From: Crocinitomicaceae bacterium
GTDB taxonomy: Bacteria > Bacteroidota > Bacteroidia > Flavobacteriales_D > Crocinitomicaceae
Reading direction: 5' to 3'
Length of the DNA stretch: 64,000 bases
Assembly: GCA_029252405.1 (NCBI GenBank)
Contig: JAQXBM010000087.1
Span: 1-64,000, forward strand
The notes beneath the pieces are model-generated. The model saw only the letters and a program-made list of their open reading frames with translations, had not been told where the DNA came from and made no database searches. Positions 15,576-24,589 of this stretch are shown piece after piece (within the stretch, counting starts at the first letter, position 1; the number at the start of each line of letters is the position of its first letter). The position numbers and the translations under genes are program-made.

Positions 15576-17477
15576 TTAGTAAGCGCGTTCGTTTTTACCT
15601 TCTTTCCAGTTGATAAATGCTTTGTTCACTACTTTATTTCCACCTGGAGTTGGGTAATTTCCTGTAAAATACCAATCTCCGGTGTTATTTGGGCAAGCCG
15701 CGTGCAAGTTTTCAATTGTTTGGTAAATGATTTCGACCTCCGTGCTGATGCTTGGTGGCGTTAACATCTCGCTGATTTTTGCTGAAATCTCAACAGGTGA
15801 GAAGGCTGAGTAAATCTTGCGAACTGCATTTTTTTGTTGAACTCGTGGAAGCTTCGTTTGCTCCAAGCAATCTTTGTACACTTCTTCAATCACGTTTTCC
15901 ATTCCGCGTTCTTTCAACAGAGCAACAGCTGCTTCGAAAGCAATGAAATCGCCCATTTTCGCCATGTCGATTCCATAGCAATCTGGGTAACGGATTTGCG
16001 GTGCCGAAGATACAACTACGATCTTTTTTGGATCCAAACGGTCCAGAATTCTCAAAATTGATTGCTTCAATGTCGTTCCTCGAACAATGCTGTCGTCAAT
16101 AACAACCAAGTTATCCGTGTCTCGGTTCACACTACCGTAGGTAATATCGTAAATGTGCGCAACTAGGTCGTCGCGTGAATCATCTTGTGTGATGAATGTT
16201 CTCAATTTCGCATCCTTGATCGCGATTTTCTCTAATCGAGCACGTTTCAGAAGGATTTCGCGAATGGCCTCTGGATTTGGTTTTTCTCCAAGGGCGATAA
16301 TGTCTTTAATTTTTTCTTCGTTCAGATGATCCTCCAAACCTTTCATCATTCCATAAAACGATACTTCTGCAGTGTTTGGAATAAAAGAGAATACTGAATT
16401 ATCGAAGTCGTAATCGATTGATTCGAGAATTTGCGGAACGATATTCTTTCCAAGCTGCTTGCGCTCTTCATAAATTCCTGCATCGTTTCCACGAGAGAAA
16501 TAGATACGTTCGAATGAACATTTTGCAGGCGTTGTTGGTTCGTTGATTAAAGTCTCCGTTACATCTCCATTTTTACGAACGATCAAGGCATGTCCGGGCT
16601 TCAATTCTTGAATTTGTTCAGGCTTCAGGTTGAAAGCCGTTTGAATCACTGGACGTTCAGAAGTAACGACACAAACTTCGTCATCTTCGTACCAGAAAGC
16701 TGGACGAACACCGGCTGGATCGCGCAATACAAATGCATCACCATGGCCAAATAATCCAGCCATTGCGTATCCACCATCCCAATCTGCCGAGGCATTTTTT
16801 AAAATACCTTCAACATCGAGAGTTTCTCCAATTCGCTTGTAAATTGAAGGATTATCATACCCCTGAGACTTGAGTTGATTGTATTTCTCTTCGTTCTCAA
16901 CATCTAAGAAATGTCCAATTTTCTCAAGAACAGTAACAGTATCAGATTTCTCTTTTGGGTGCTGCCCAATGTTCAATAAAACATCAAATAACTCGTCGAC
17001 ATTCGTCAAGTTGAAGTTTCCAGCAACCACTAAATTTCTAGTGATCCAGTTGTTTTGTCTTAAGAATGGGTGACAGCTTTCAATAGAATTTCTTCCGAAT
17101 GTACCGTAGCGCAAGTGGCCTAAAAAGAGTTCTCCTGTAAATCCAGCATTTTTCTTCAAATATTCAACATCGTTGATTTTATCAGGATGCTCTTCGGCAA
17201 TATCTTTGAAACGCCCGTTGATTTTATCGAAAATATCTTGAATCGGTTTGCTGTCTGTTGAACGATACCTTGAAATATATCTGTCTCCAGGATTCATGTC
17301 CAATTTGATGTTAGCAACACCCGCGCCATCTTGACCACGATTGTGTTGTTTTTCCATCAAAAGGTGCAGTTTGTTCAGACCGTAAAACGCAGACCCATAC
17401 TTGTCTACATAGTATTGAAGAGGTTTTTTTAATCGAAGGAGTGCTATTCCACACTCGTGTTTTATCGGATCACTCAT
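15576..17477 (-). CDS. purF: Amidophosphoribosyltransferase (long Bacteroidota form)
   Basis: The protein has 633 residues, longer than the roughly 470-505 of most PurF proteins but typical of the long Bacteroidota form. It makes 5-phosphoribosylamine from PRPP and glutamine, the first step of purine synthesis. The N-terminal nucleophile is Cys9 in KHECGIALLRL after a short propeptide. Further glutaminase residues are visible in QHNRGQDGAGV, FLGHLRYGTFG and AGNFNLTN. The phosphoribosyltransferase domain has FSRGNDAGIYEERKQLG and the PRPP loop VVIDDSIVRGTT. It leads a minus-strand run with the histidine kinase and gpmI. Confidence 0.93.
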   Translation of the reverse strand: MSDPIKHECGIALLRLKKPLQYYVDKYGSAFYGLNKLHLLMEKQHNRGQDGAGVANIKLDMNPGDRYISRYRSTDSKPIQDIFDKINGRFKDIAEEHPDKINDVEYLKKNAGFTGELFLGHLRYGTFGRNSIESCHPFLRQNNWITRNLVVAGNFNLTNVDELFDVLLNIGQHPKEKSDTVTVLEKIGHFLDVENEEKYNQLKSQGYDNPSIYKRIGETLDVEGILKNASADWDGGYAMAGLFGHGDAFVLRDPAGVRPAFWYEDDEVCVVTSERPVIQTAFNLKPEQIQELKPGHALIVRKNGDVTETLINEPTTPAKCSFERIYFSRGNDAGIYEERKQLGKNIVPQILESIDYDFDNSVFSFIPNTAEVSFYGMMKGLEDHLNEEKIKDIIALGEKPNPEAIREILLKRARLEKIAIKDAKLRTFITQDDSRDDLVAHIYDITYGSVNRDTDNLVVIDDSIVRGTTLKQSILRILDRLDPKKIVVVSSAPQIRYPDCYGIDMAKMGDFIAFEAAVALLKERGMENVIEEVYKDCLEQTKLPRVQQKNAVRKIYSAFSPVEISAKISEMLTPPSISTEVEIIYQTIENLHAACPNNTGDWYFTGNYPTPGGNKVVNKAFINWKEGKNERAY

Positions 17478-17500
17478 GGCAAGTACGCTTAAATACGCGA

Positions 17501-17508
17501 CAAATTTA
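17501..17508 (-). promoter_or_regulatory. purF -7 promoter box
   Basis: On the minus strand, TAAATTTG fits TAnnTTTG and ends 23 nt before the purF ATG. No -33 TTG is seen at the expected distance. This is probably the promoter for purF, the kinase and gpmI. Confidence 0.5.
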
Positions 17509-17674
17509 CACTATTAATTGTACGTAGAACGATTATTTTTGGCTTAGTTTTTGTCTTAAAAGAGGCAACCAATCGTTGAATTAAGCGATTTAGGAGTAAG
17601 CGGTTGAGTCTTTGGACGTTCTTATTGATGGAATGGTTCAAGCGTCTCGCTTTTTTATAGTAATTTTCATGTTC

Positions 17675-20600
17675 ATGAAGAATCTGGTAATCACGTGTTT
17701 TCTGATGTCGTTCTTAAGCAGCTTTGCTTGGGGGCAAGATATCTGGATGCATCCGAATGCTGGACAATGGGACAATCGAATTTTGTATAAAATTGATCTC
17801 AACGAGGGGGACATGTACATCGAAAAAGATGGTTTCACTTTCTTCTTGCACGACGGCAAGCAAATAATGTCGCACGATCACGATCATGATCACGAAGGAT
17901 CAGACCATCACGAAGATGAATCAGATTCCATCCAATTTCACAACATTCAATCAAAATTTATAGGATCCAACTGGCAAGGACAAACTGAGCTAGTTGATTC
18001 TTCGTATTTCTATCGCAACTATTTCATCGGTAACGATCGCTCAAAATGGAAGAGCAAATTGCATAGTTACAATCACCTTCTTCTGAAAGATTTCTATTCT
18101 GGGATCGATCTTGAGATGCTTGGGAAAGAAGGTCAATTGAAATATTCGTTGATTGTTCAGCCAGGAGTGGATGCCGATCAAATTGCTTTCACATATTCTG
18201 GACAGTACGGAATTAAGATTGATGAAGATGGAAATCTGCGCATTCAGAATCGCTTTGGAGAAATTGTAGAAAAGAAACCTGTTGCTTGGGTTGTTGGTGA
18301 TTACGGTAAGAAATCTGTTGAAGTTGAATTTGAGCTTGATGGTGAGACTGTGAAATTCATTTTCCCCGAAGGGTATGATGCTTCAAAGAAGTTAGTCATT
18401 GATCCAGATTTGACATTTTCGAGCTTTACAGGTTCGACAGCGGATAATTGGGGATTCACAGCAGCGCCAGATGCTGCGGGTAATCTCTTCGGAGGTGGAG
18501 TTGTGTTCGGAACGGGTTATCCAATTTTGAATGGAGCTTACGATGGAATATTTAATGGAGGAACCATTGACTTGGGGATTTCCAAATTCAATACGACGGG
18601 AACCAATTTGCTTTACTCGACATACATCGGTGGTTCAGGTTCTGAAACTCCAAACAGTATTGTGAGTTCAGCATCGGGTGAATTATACATCTTTGGTCTG
18701 ACATCTTCTACAGATTTTCCAATGGCAGGATCTCCATTTGATAACACATACAATGGTGGTCCAATTATCCCAAATACTGAAACGAACAACCTTGGGTTTA
18801 CAGGTGGATCGGATTTGTATGTCGCTCGATTGAGTGCCAACGGCTCGAACTTGATTGCTTCGACATATGTCGGTGGAACAGGAACAGATGGGTTGAACAC
18901 TTCCTCACTTCGCTACAATTACGGCGATCAGTTTAGAGGAGATATTGTATTAGATGGTGCCAACAATGTGTATGTCGCTTCACATACTTTGTCACCAGAT
19001 TTCCCAATTGTGGCTGGATCTCAACCTGCACTTTCAGGTGCTCAAGACGCAGTGGTATTCAAGCTCAACGCGAATTTAAGCACAATGCTCTGGTCGACGT
19101 ATTTAGGAGGTGCTGGAGATGATACAGGTAACTCATTACAATTATCAAGTACTGGAGATGTATACGTGGCAGGAGGCACAGCCTCTCCAAACATGGCATT
19201 CCCAACTGGTTTTGATTTAGCGTATGATGGTGGCGTTTCTGATGGTTACTTAGCTCGACTCAATGGAGGAACTGGAAGCATGATTTCTGGAACCTACATG
19301 GGACTGAATGAATACGATCAAGCGTATTTCGTTCAACTTGATATTGATGATAAAGTGTATGTTTTGGGGCAAACTGAAACTGCTTGGGCGATCACGCCAG
19401 GTTGTTATGGAAATGCGAATTCAGGACAATACATTCGAAAGTACAACACGGATTTGATGACAATTGACTGGACAACCATGATTGGTGCCGGAACGGGTCA
19501 CGTGGAAATTTCACCAACAGCATTTTTAATTTCAGATTGCTACGACATTTATTTATCAGGCTGGGGAGGATACCTCAACACGATCGCTGGATCTCAATCG
19601 ACGAACTCAACGAGTAATGGTTTCCCCGTTACCTTAACTCCGCCAAATGCAGCATTTCAGGCAACGACGAATGGTAGTAATTTTTACATCGCCGTGCTCG
19701 ATCAAGATGCAACGAACCTGAAATATGGAACGTACATGGGTGGTGTTGTGAGTAGTAACAATCACGTTGACGGTGGAACAAGTCGTTTTGATAAATCAGG
19801 ACGAATTTACCATGCGGTATGTGGTTCATGTGGGGCTGCAACGAATGGTTTCACGACTACACCCGGAGTTTGGGCACCATCAAATCCAAGCACCAATTGT
19901 AACCTGGCGGCATTCAAATTCGAGTTAAGTACGATTGACGCTGTTGTTTCAAATCCGAATCCACTCGTTTGTCTTCCCGATCCCGTTATTTTCAATAATA
20001 ATAGTGCCAATGGGAACGCATTTTTCTGGGATTTCGGTGACAACACAACTTCAATCGATATCAACCCAGTTCATTTTTATTCAGGACCAGGAACATACAC
20101 CGTGACATTGGTTGTTTCTGATACAAACGGATGTTTCTCACCTGATTCAACTGAGTTCACCGTGGAAATTGGAGATTTCCAAGGAGGAGTAGTTCAGCCT
20201 CCAGGACCAATATGTCCGGGTGAACCCTTCCAATTTGAAGCGTTCGGAGGAACCGTTTACGAATGGTCGCCAGCTCAATTTTTGGATGATCCAAACATTT
20301 TCAATCCAACGGCAACAATTGATCAAACAACAACTTTTCAAGTAATAATTTCTGATACTTGTGGAATTGATACGGTGAACGTAACGCTGGAAGTCTTTCT
20401 GGGAAGTGCGACGGTGTCCAATGACACCAGTATCTGTATCGGTAACGACGTTGATCTCTTTGCTACAGGTGGAGTAGATTACGTCTGGAGTCCTCCGACC
20501 TATCTGAACGACCCAACGAGCCCGACACCTACGAGTACACCGACAAATTCTGTGAGTTATACAGTGACGATTACAACATCGAACAATTGTATTTTGACAG

Positions 20601-21589
20601 AAACAGTGGATATTGATGTTTATTTCACGCCGCCAATTCCTGTCATGCCCGATAGTGTTTTCCTCTGCGAAGGAACGTCTTTGGATATTTCAGTTTCTGG
20701 AGGTGACACTTATGCATGGGATCCTCATCCAACGATAACGCCAATTACAGGGCCAGATGTCACGATTTCTCCGACAACAGATATGTATTATTATTGTGAT
20801 TTCTTCAATGCATGTGGTGCGGCACAAGATAGTATGTTCGCAAGTATTATTTCTCCTAATGTTGTGGCTGGAAATGACACGACTATTTGTCCAGGTCAAT
20901 TAGCAACTTTATGGGCGCAGGGTGGAGTCAATTATTATTGGACGCCTGCAGGATCCTTGAACGATCCGACCATTTCACAGGTAATTGCTTCTCCATCAAA
21001 CTCAACAACTTATTATGTAACGGGAGTAGATGAATACGGTTGTTCTGCGACAGATTCTGTGGTTGTCGACTTGTTCCCGCTTGCGTTTATTCAAACCGTT
21101 CCTGATGTGTATGCCTTCCTTGGAGATAATATCCAACTTGGCGCGACAAGCAGCACTCCAGGGACGTATGTTTGGTCACCGAGTGAATATTTGAGTTGTA
21201 TCGTGTGTACAGATCCGATTGCCAATCCTGATCAGAATTACACATACAAAGTGACATACACTGATATCAACGGATGTATTTCTGCGGATACGGTGAACAT
21301 CTACTTCGATCCAATTTTATATGTTCCGAATACATTTACACCTGGAGATGATCCGCTAAATGTCAATGATTTATTCTTTGCTCAAGGAGGGAATATCGCG
21401 TATTTTGAAATGCAGATATTTAACCGTTGGGGTGAGTTAATTCATACAATTCAAGGCTTGGAAGACACTTGGGACGGGAAGTACAATGGTGTTTACTGTC
21501 AAGATGGGACCTATACATGGAAAGCGACAATCACTGATTTAGAAGGTGAGGAGTCTGTTCATGTTGGGCACGTGAATCTACTGAGATAA
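17675..21589 (+). CDS. Large secreted protein: DUF7948/SBBP beta-propeller, PKD, T9SS type B
   Basis: The protein has 1,304 residues from the ATG at 17675. The frame is open from a TTG at 17612, but the later ATG gives a clean signal peptide ending SFAWGQ. Order of parts: an N-terminal DUF7948-like domain (MHPNAGQWDNRILYKID); a His/Asp-rich run near residue 65-85 (HDHDHDHEGSDHHEDE); SBBP-type propeller repeats (STYIGGSGSETPNSI, STYVGGTGTDG, STYLGGAGDDTGNS) over about residues 250-710; a PKD domain (FFWDFGDNTT... GTYTVTLVVSD); several Ig-like units ending ...YVWSPP; and a type B sorting domain (VPNTFTPGDD, FNRWGELIHT, DGTYTWKATI). It is a cell-surface protein, probably an adhesin or binding protein. 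Its stop abuts the stop of the convergent TPR gene. Confidence 0.88.
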   Translation: MKNLVITCFLMSFLSSFAWGQDIWMHPNAGQWDNRILYKIDLNEGDMYIEKDGFTFFLHDGKQIMSHDHDHDHEGSDHHEDESDSIQFHNIQSKFIGSNWQGQTELVDSSYFYRNYFIGNDRSKWKSKLHSYNHLLLKDFYSGIDLEMLGKEGQLKYSLIVQPGVDADQIAFTYSGQYGIKIDEDGNLRIQNRFGEIVEKKPVAWVVGDYGKKSVEVEFELDGETVKFIFPEGYDASKKLVIDPDLTFSSFTGSTADNWGFTAAPDAAGNLFGGGVVFGTGYPILNGAYDGIFNGGTIDLGISKFNTTGTNLLYSTYIGGSGSETPNSIVSSASGELYIFGLTSSTDFPMAGSPFDNTYNGGPIIPNTETNNLGFTGGSDLYVARLSANGSNLIASTYVGGTGTDGLNTSSLRYNYGDQFRGDIVLDGANNVYVASHTLSPDFPIVAGSQPALSGAQDAVVFKLNANLSTMLWSTYLGGAGDDTGNSLQLSSTGDVYVAGGTASPNMAFPTGFDLAYDGGVSDGYLARLNGGTGSMISGTYMGLNEYDQAYFVQLDIDDKVYVLGQTETAWAITPGCYGNANSGQYIRKYNTDLMTIDWTTMIGAGTGHVEISPTAFLISDCYDIYLSGWGGYLNTIAGSQSTNSTSNGFPVTLTPPNAAFQATTNGSNFYIAVLDQDATNLKYGTYMGGVVSSNNHVDGGTSRFDKSGRIYHAVCGSCGAATNGFTTTPGVWAPSNPSTNCNLAAFKFELSTIDAVVSNPNPLVCLPDPVIFNNNSANGNAFFWDFGDNTTSIDINPVHFYSGPGTYTVTLVVSDTNGCFSPDSTEFTVEIGDFQGGVVQPPGPICPGEPFQFEAFGGTVYEWSPAQFLDDPNIFNPTATIDQTTTFQVIISDTCGIDTVNVTLEVFLGSATVSNDTSICIGNDVDLFATGGVDYVWSPPTYLNDPTSPTPTSTPTNSVSYTVTITTSNNCILTETVDIDVYFTPPIPVMPDSVFLCEGTSLDISVSGGDTYAWDPHPTITPITGPDVTISPTTDMYYYCDFFNACGAAQDSMFASIISPNVVAGNDTTICPGQLATLWAQGGVNYYWTPAGSLNDPTISQVIASPSNSTTYYVTGVDEYGCSATDSVVVDLFPLAFIQTVPDVYAFLGDNIQLGATSSTPGTYVWSPSEYLSCIVCTDPIANPDQNYTYKVTYTDINGCISADTVNIYFDPILYVPNTFTPGDDPLNVNDLFFAQGGNIAYFEMQIFNRWGELIHTIQGLEDTWDGKYNGVYCQDGTYTWKATITDLEGEESVHVGHVNLLR

Positions 21590-22315
21590 TTATCTCCAAA
21601 TTCTATTTAAATCTTTCTGAAGTGCTTCAGCTTTTTCCTGCTGATAGCCGTCGTTGTGTTTTAGGAATTTCTCGAGTTGAGCTTCCGCCTCATCTCCTTG
21701 GTCATTTGCCAGTAAAGAAAGAATCAATTGCCATTCAAGTGAGACAAAATTGGATGATTCATTTTTCATTTCGATTTCCAGAAGTTCAATGGCCTTCTTA
21801 GCTTGATCAGAATTTGTCAATGAAACAGCCTCATATAGAACAAGCAAGTCATATTCTGTTCCACTCAGCCGAGCTTTTTTAAGCAGTTTTGCCGCTTCAT
21901 CATATTTTTCTTTGTTATACGCTGACATCGCTTCGGTAACATAGTCTTGATCTGAAACCCCCATAGTCGTGACGCGATCTGGATAAGGCTCAGAATAGTC
22001 CGCGAAGAGATGCTGATCATTGAATTGATTGTTCAGAATGAAGTAAGAAGGAACGATTAGCACCAATAGGACGGCTGCTACTTTTAGTAAGGTTCCACCA
22101 AATGATCCGCCCGATTTCTTCTCGTTCATTGCATGAATCTTATCCTTGGTTTCAATGTATGCGGCAGCTTCTAGCAAGGCGAATGTTTTTCGCTGCAGTT
22201 CAACTTCTGTTTTCAATTCGACATCAGTTTCGAGTTGTTGCTCGAAGGCTTTTTTCTCTTCCGATGACATTGAATCGGAGAGGTAAGCGTCTATTTTTGC
22301 TGTACGTTCGTCCAT
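21590..22315 (-). CDS. Membrane TPR protein, probable anti-sigma partner
   Basis: The protein has 241 residues from the ATG at 22315. A TTG 9 nt earlier overlaps the sigma stop and is less likely. The N-terminal 60 residues (DAYLSDSMSSEEKKAFEQQL, then DVELKTEVELQR) have the helical layout of cytoplasmic anti-sigma domains. One membrane helix follows (about 78-97, LLKVAAVLLVLIVPSYFIL). The periplasmic part holds TPR-like helices (EAMSAYNKEKYDEAAKLLKKA, then KKAIELLEIEM). It lies 5 nt after the ECF sigma gene in the same direction, the usual order for a sigma/anti-sigma pair, and no zinc-finger motif is seen. The anti-sigma role is inferred from this context; the topology is read directly. Confidence 0.8.
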   Translation of the reverse strand: MDERTAKIDAYLSDSMSSEEKKAFEQQLETDVELKTEVELQRKTFALLEAAAYIETKDKIHAMNEKKSGGSFGGTLLKVAAVLLVLIVPSYFILNNQFNDQHLFADYSEPYPDRVTTMGVSDQDYVTEAMSAYNKEKYDEAAKLLKKARLSGTEYDLLVLYEAVSLTNSDQAKKAIELLEIEMKNESSNFVSLEWQLILSLLANDQGDEAEAQLEKFLKHNDGYQQEKAEALQKDLNRIWR

Positions 22316-22320
22316 CTGAT

Positions 22321-22917
22321 TCAATTTAAATAACTCAATAATAGTTCTCTGTGAGAAGCACTATCCTTCACGATATCCTTCAACTTTGTCAAGCAGCGAT
22401 TCTTTTTGTTCATCGCAATTTGGGAGTTTTTGTATCCCAACTGAACAGAAATATCACTCATTGAATAATGCTGTGCCCACATTTCAAGCACTTTTTTACA
22501 CGCTTCACCCACGCTTGAAAGCAAATACGAAACTTCTGATTTGATTTGCTGCTCATTGAATTGTTGGAGTGGGGAATCTGCCGAATCCTCCATCAGAATA
22601 ATGCCATCATCATCCGTATAGCGCTTATTTTTCTTCAAAGATTTTAGCCAAAGACTTCGGCAAATGGCGAAAAGATAAGTGCTCAAGCTGCTATCTCCAC
22701 GAAATTTTCCTTTACGCACATTGAAAACTAATTCAGTAACACCTTCAACGAGAATTGTCTCTGCATCTGAGGAATTCCCACTGTTTTTTAGGACGTACGA
22801 CGAGATCTTCGATCGATTTTGATCGAGTAATTGTTGAATTGCTCGCGATTCTTTGCGGCCTCCTTCCTTGAGGTATTCAACAACGTTATAATCTGATATA
22901 CGTAGTATTTGCAGCAC
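22321..22917 (-). CDS. ECF-type RNA polymerase sigma factor
   Basis: The protein has 198 residues and starts with GTG at 22917, as no ATG lies upstream of the conserved region. Region 2 is visible as AETILVEGVTELVFNVRKG and STYLFAICRSLWLKSLKK, the helix that melts the -10. Region 4 is visible as VLEMWAQHYSMSDISVQLGY and NSQIAMNKKNRCLTKLK, the helix-turn-helix that reads the -35. It redirects RNA polymerase to a set of target promoters. A possible -7 box, TACCTTCG, lies at 22952-22959. The downstream membrane TPR gene is the likely regulator, and the divergent gene at 23043 is a candidate target. Family is certain; regulon unknown. Confidence 0.92.
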   Translation of the reverse strand: MLQILRISDYNVVEYLKEGGRKESRAIQQLLDQNRSKISSYVLKNSGNSSDAETILVEGVTELVFNVRKGKFRGDSSLSTYLFAICRSLWLKSLKKNKRYTDDDGIILMEDSADSPLQQFNEQQIKSEVSYLLSSVGEACKKVLEMWAQHYSMSDISVQLGYKNSQIAMNKKNRCLTKLKDIVKDSASHRELLLSYLN

Positions 22918-22994
22918 TTTAAGTAAGTATTAAGCGTTAAATTCAAACGAATCGAAGGTATAAAAATTTCATCGATCTGAAAACAATCGCATTC

Positions 22995-23028
22995 TTTGGT
23001 TATGTTATCTTCGCGAAACATAACCAAA
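22995..23028 (+). promoter_or_regulatory. Inverted repeat overlapping a -7 promoter box
   Basis: TTTGGTTATGTT (22995-23006) and its exact complement AACATAACCAAA (23017-23028) form a 12-bp perfect inverted repeat with a 10-nt spacer. A -7 box, TATCTTCG (23006-23013), sits almost entirely in the spacer and the gene at 23043 starts 14 nt after the right arm. A repressor bound here would block transcription. As RNA it would be a 5' hairpin. It lies between the divergent sigma factor and DUF7619-like genes. Confidence 0.65.
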
Positions 23029-23042
23029 TTTCAAAAAACATT

Positions 23043-24395
23043 ATGAAACGATTTAGTTTAGTTGCAGCAACAAGCGCTGTATTTTTGACGTTCTCAGGAT
23101 TAGTTTGTTCGCAAACAACAACTCCTAATGATCCGAACACAATTAGCCATGCCCATCTGGGCGGTGGACAAAACGAGTATGAGGTCGCACCTTTAACGCC
23201 TAGTCAAAATGGTGCGTATTATTCCTACTTATGGTGGAGTGGAGACAATGATTTCAGTTTTGTGTCGATGCCGCAACATACGCATCACGATACAAAGGGA
23301 AATCCAAATTTCCCACAGGTTAAGATGTCGGCCATTACAACCGAAAATTATGGGACAGGTGGACCGCCGCCATTAACCTATACTTTCACGACAAATATTG
23401 GTAATACAAGTCCAAGAAGAGTACTTCCTACGGGAACTGACATCTACATGCAAAGTTACAGGAATGCCGTAATTGGAGATGTGATGTATTTAATAGTGAG
23501 TTACGGGAATTCAACGGGCAGACCAATTTCTGGAACAATTAGGTTGACTGTAGGAACCCACGCTCGAATCGCGACGTCCGTATTAAATGATCACCCACAT
23601 TTTATGTCGAATGGTGAGAGATGGGATCCGAATAGAGATGAGTGCACTTTCAGAGATTTGAACCCGGGTGAGGAAAGATCAATTCTCGTTCCAGTTGAAA
23701 TTCTTAGAAACGAAGAGGATCAATTAGAAATGCGCGTGGACTTCCTGAAAGGAACTAGTCAAGAGCACACCAATCAGCTTGGTCTAGATTACTTCATGAT
23801 ACGACCTGATGTTGCTCATTCGCACGATCCCAACATGATGATCGAACATTCGAATGCACAGAATGAATGTGATTACCGAAACAAAAAGATTCACTACACA
23901 GTGAAATTCCAGAATGAGGGAACGGGACCAACCAGCTACGTACGTGTTGAGTGCCAACTGGATGATAAGGTGAACTTAAATGCAATTTCGGGCATCACAT
24001 TCCCAGATTTCTACTCAATGAATCAATCTGGAAGTATCGCTGGAATCCATGATCCAGGTGCTGGAGCCATTTATCACATTGATCACACGAGGCGAGTTAT
24101 CACTTTTGAAATGCACGATTTAAGACTTGAATCGATCAAAGACCCTAACTTGACCAATTTGGAGCTTGCTCGAGACCAGGTTGAATTCGATATTTTGGTG
24201 AAGAATAATTACGTATTTGGTCCTGCGACTGTGGCTCAATCAGTGATTTACTTCGACAAGAATGAACCAATCGAAACGAATGAAGTTCAAACTATTTGTG
24301 GTGATCCTTTGCCAAAAGATAAAGGTGGAGGTTTTCAGACACGAACGGATGTGAAGGAAATTCATACGAAGGAAGAAAAAATGATCAAGAGGTAA
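23043..24395 (+). CDS. Exported protein with DUF7619-like domain
   Basis: The protein has 450 residues and a signal peptide ending LVCSQ at about residue 24. The N-terminal half (to about residue 250) is His-rich and beta-rich without a named motif. Around residues 260-420 it matches the DUF7619 pattern that usually precedes a T9SS domain: HDPNMMIEH, then YTVKFQNEGTGPTSYVRVE, then VEFDILVKN and QSVIYFDKNEPIETN. No T9SS sorting domain follows; the tail is short and basic (EEKMIKR), so it may stay periplasmic or be truncated. It is divergent from the sigma/anti-sigma-like pair and transcribed from a promoter inside the palindrome, followed by a strong terminator. Function unknown. Confidence 0.8.
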   Translation: MKRFSLVAATSAVFLTFSGLVCSQTTTPNDPNTISHAHLGGGQNEYEVAPLTPSQNGAYYSYLWWSGDNDFSFVSMPQHTHHDTKGNPNFPQVKMSAITTENYGTGGPPPLTYTFTTNIGNTSPRRVLPTGTDIYMQSYRNAVIGDVMYLIVSYGNSTGRPISGTIRLTVGTHARIATSVLNDHPHFMSNGERWDPNRDECTFRDLNPGEERSILVPVEILRNEEDQLEMRVDFLKGTSQEHTNQLGLDYFMIRPDVAHSHDPNMMIEHSNAQNECDYRNKKIHYTVKFQNEGTGPTSYVRVECQLDDKVNLNAISGITFPDFYSMNQSGSIAGIHDPGAGAIYHIDHTRRVITFEMHDLRLESIKDPNLTNLELARDQVEFDILVKNNYVFGPATVAQSVIYFDKNEPIETNEVQTICGDPLPKDKGGGFQTRTDVKEIHTKEEKMIKR

Positions 24396-24410
24396 TTGTA
24401 CCTGAGGTAT

Positions 24411-24440
24411 GAAAGAACCAGCCGAAAGGCTGGTTTCTTT
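24411..24440 (+). terminator. Rho-independent terminator
   Basis: AAAGAACCAGCC and GGCTGGTTTCTTT pair around a GAAA tetraloop with one bulged base. The 3' side is T-rich. It ends the DUF7619-like gene and could also work in reverse. Confidence 0.8.
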
Positions 24441-24463
24441 GTTTATAAACAATTGAATTATTG

Positions 24464-24568
24464 GTGTTTATATCGTTCTTGTTAATTATCCTCTTGCTTA
24501 TTGTCCTGTTGATTCGCAATAAAAGAAAGCGCAATAAGCTCTTAAAACGATTAGAAAAAGCGGAGTAA
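24464..24568 (+). CDS. Membrane microprotein, 34 residues
   Basis: A short frame that is easily overlooked, with GTG start at 24464 (or TTG at 24461) and stop at 24566-24568. The product begins VFISFLLIILLLIVLL, a strongly hydrophobic single membrane helix, and ends in a Lys/Arg-rich tail (IRNKRKRNKLLKRLEKAE). This is the classic layout of a small bitopic membrane protein with its tail in the cytoplasm. It lies between a terminator and the TPR-CHAT gene, 21 nt before that gene's start and in the same direction. The start codon is uncertain because no ATG is available. A role in holding or modulating the CHAT protein is only an inference. Confidence 0.6.
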   Translation: MFISFLLIILLLIVLLIRNKRKRNKLLKRLEKAE

Positions 24569-24577
24569 TATTTTCTG

Positions 24578-24585
24578 TAAATTAG
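24578..24585 (+). promoter_or_regulatory. Possible -7 box of the CHAT gene
   Basis: TAAATTAG differs from TAnnTTTG by one base and ends 4 nt before the ATG at 24590, the same geometry as the leaderless glyS and rbfA promoters. If used, the CHAT gene would not need co-transcription with the microprotein. Confidence 0.4.
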
Positions 24586-24589
24586 CGGC

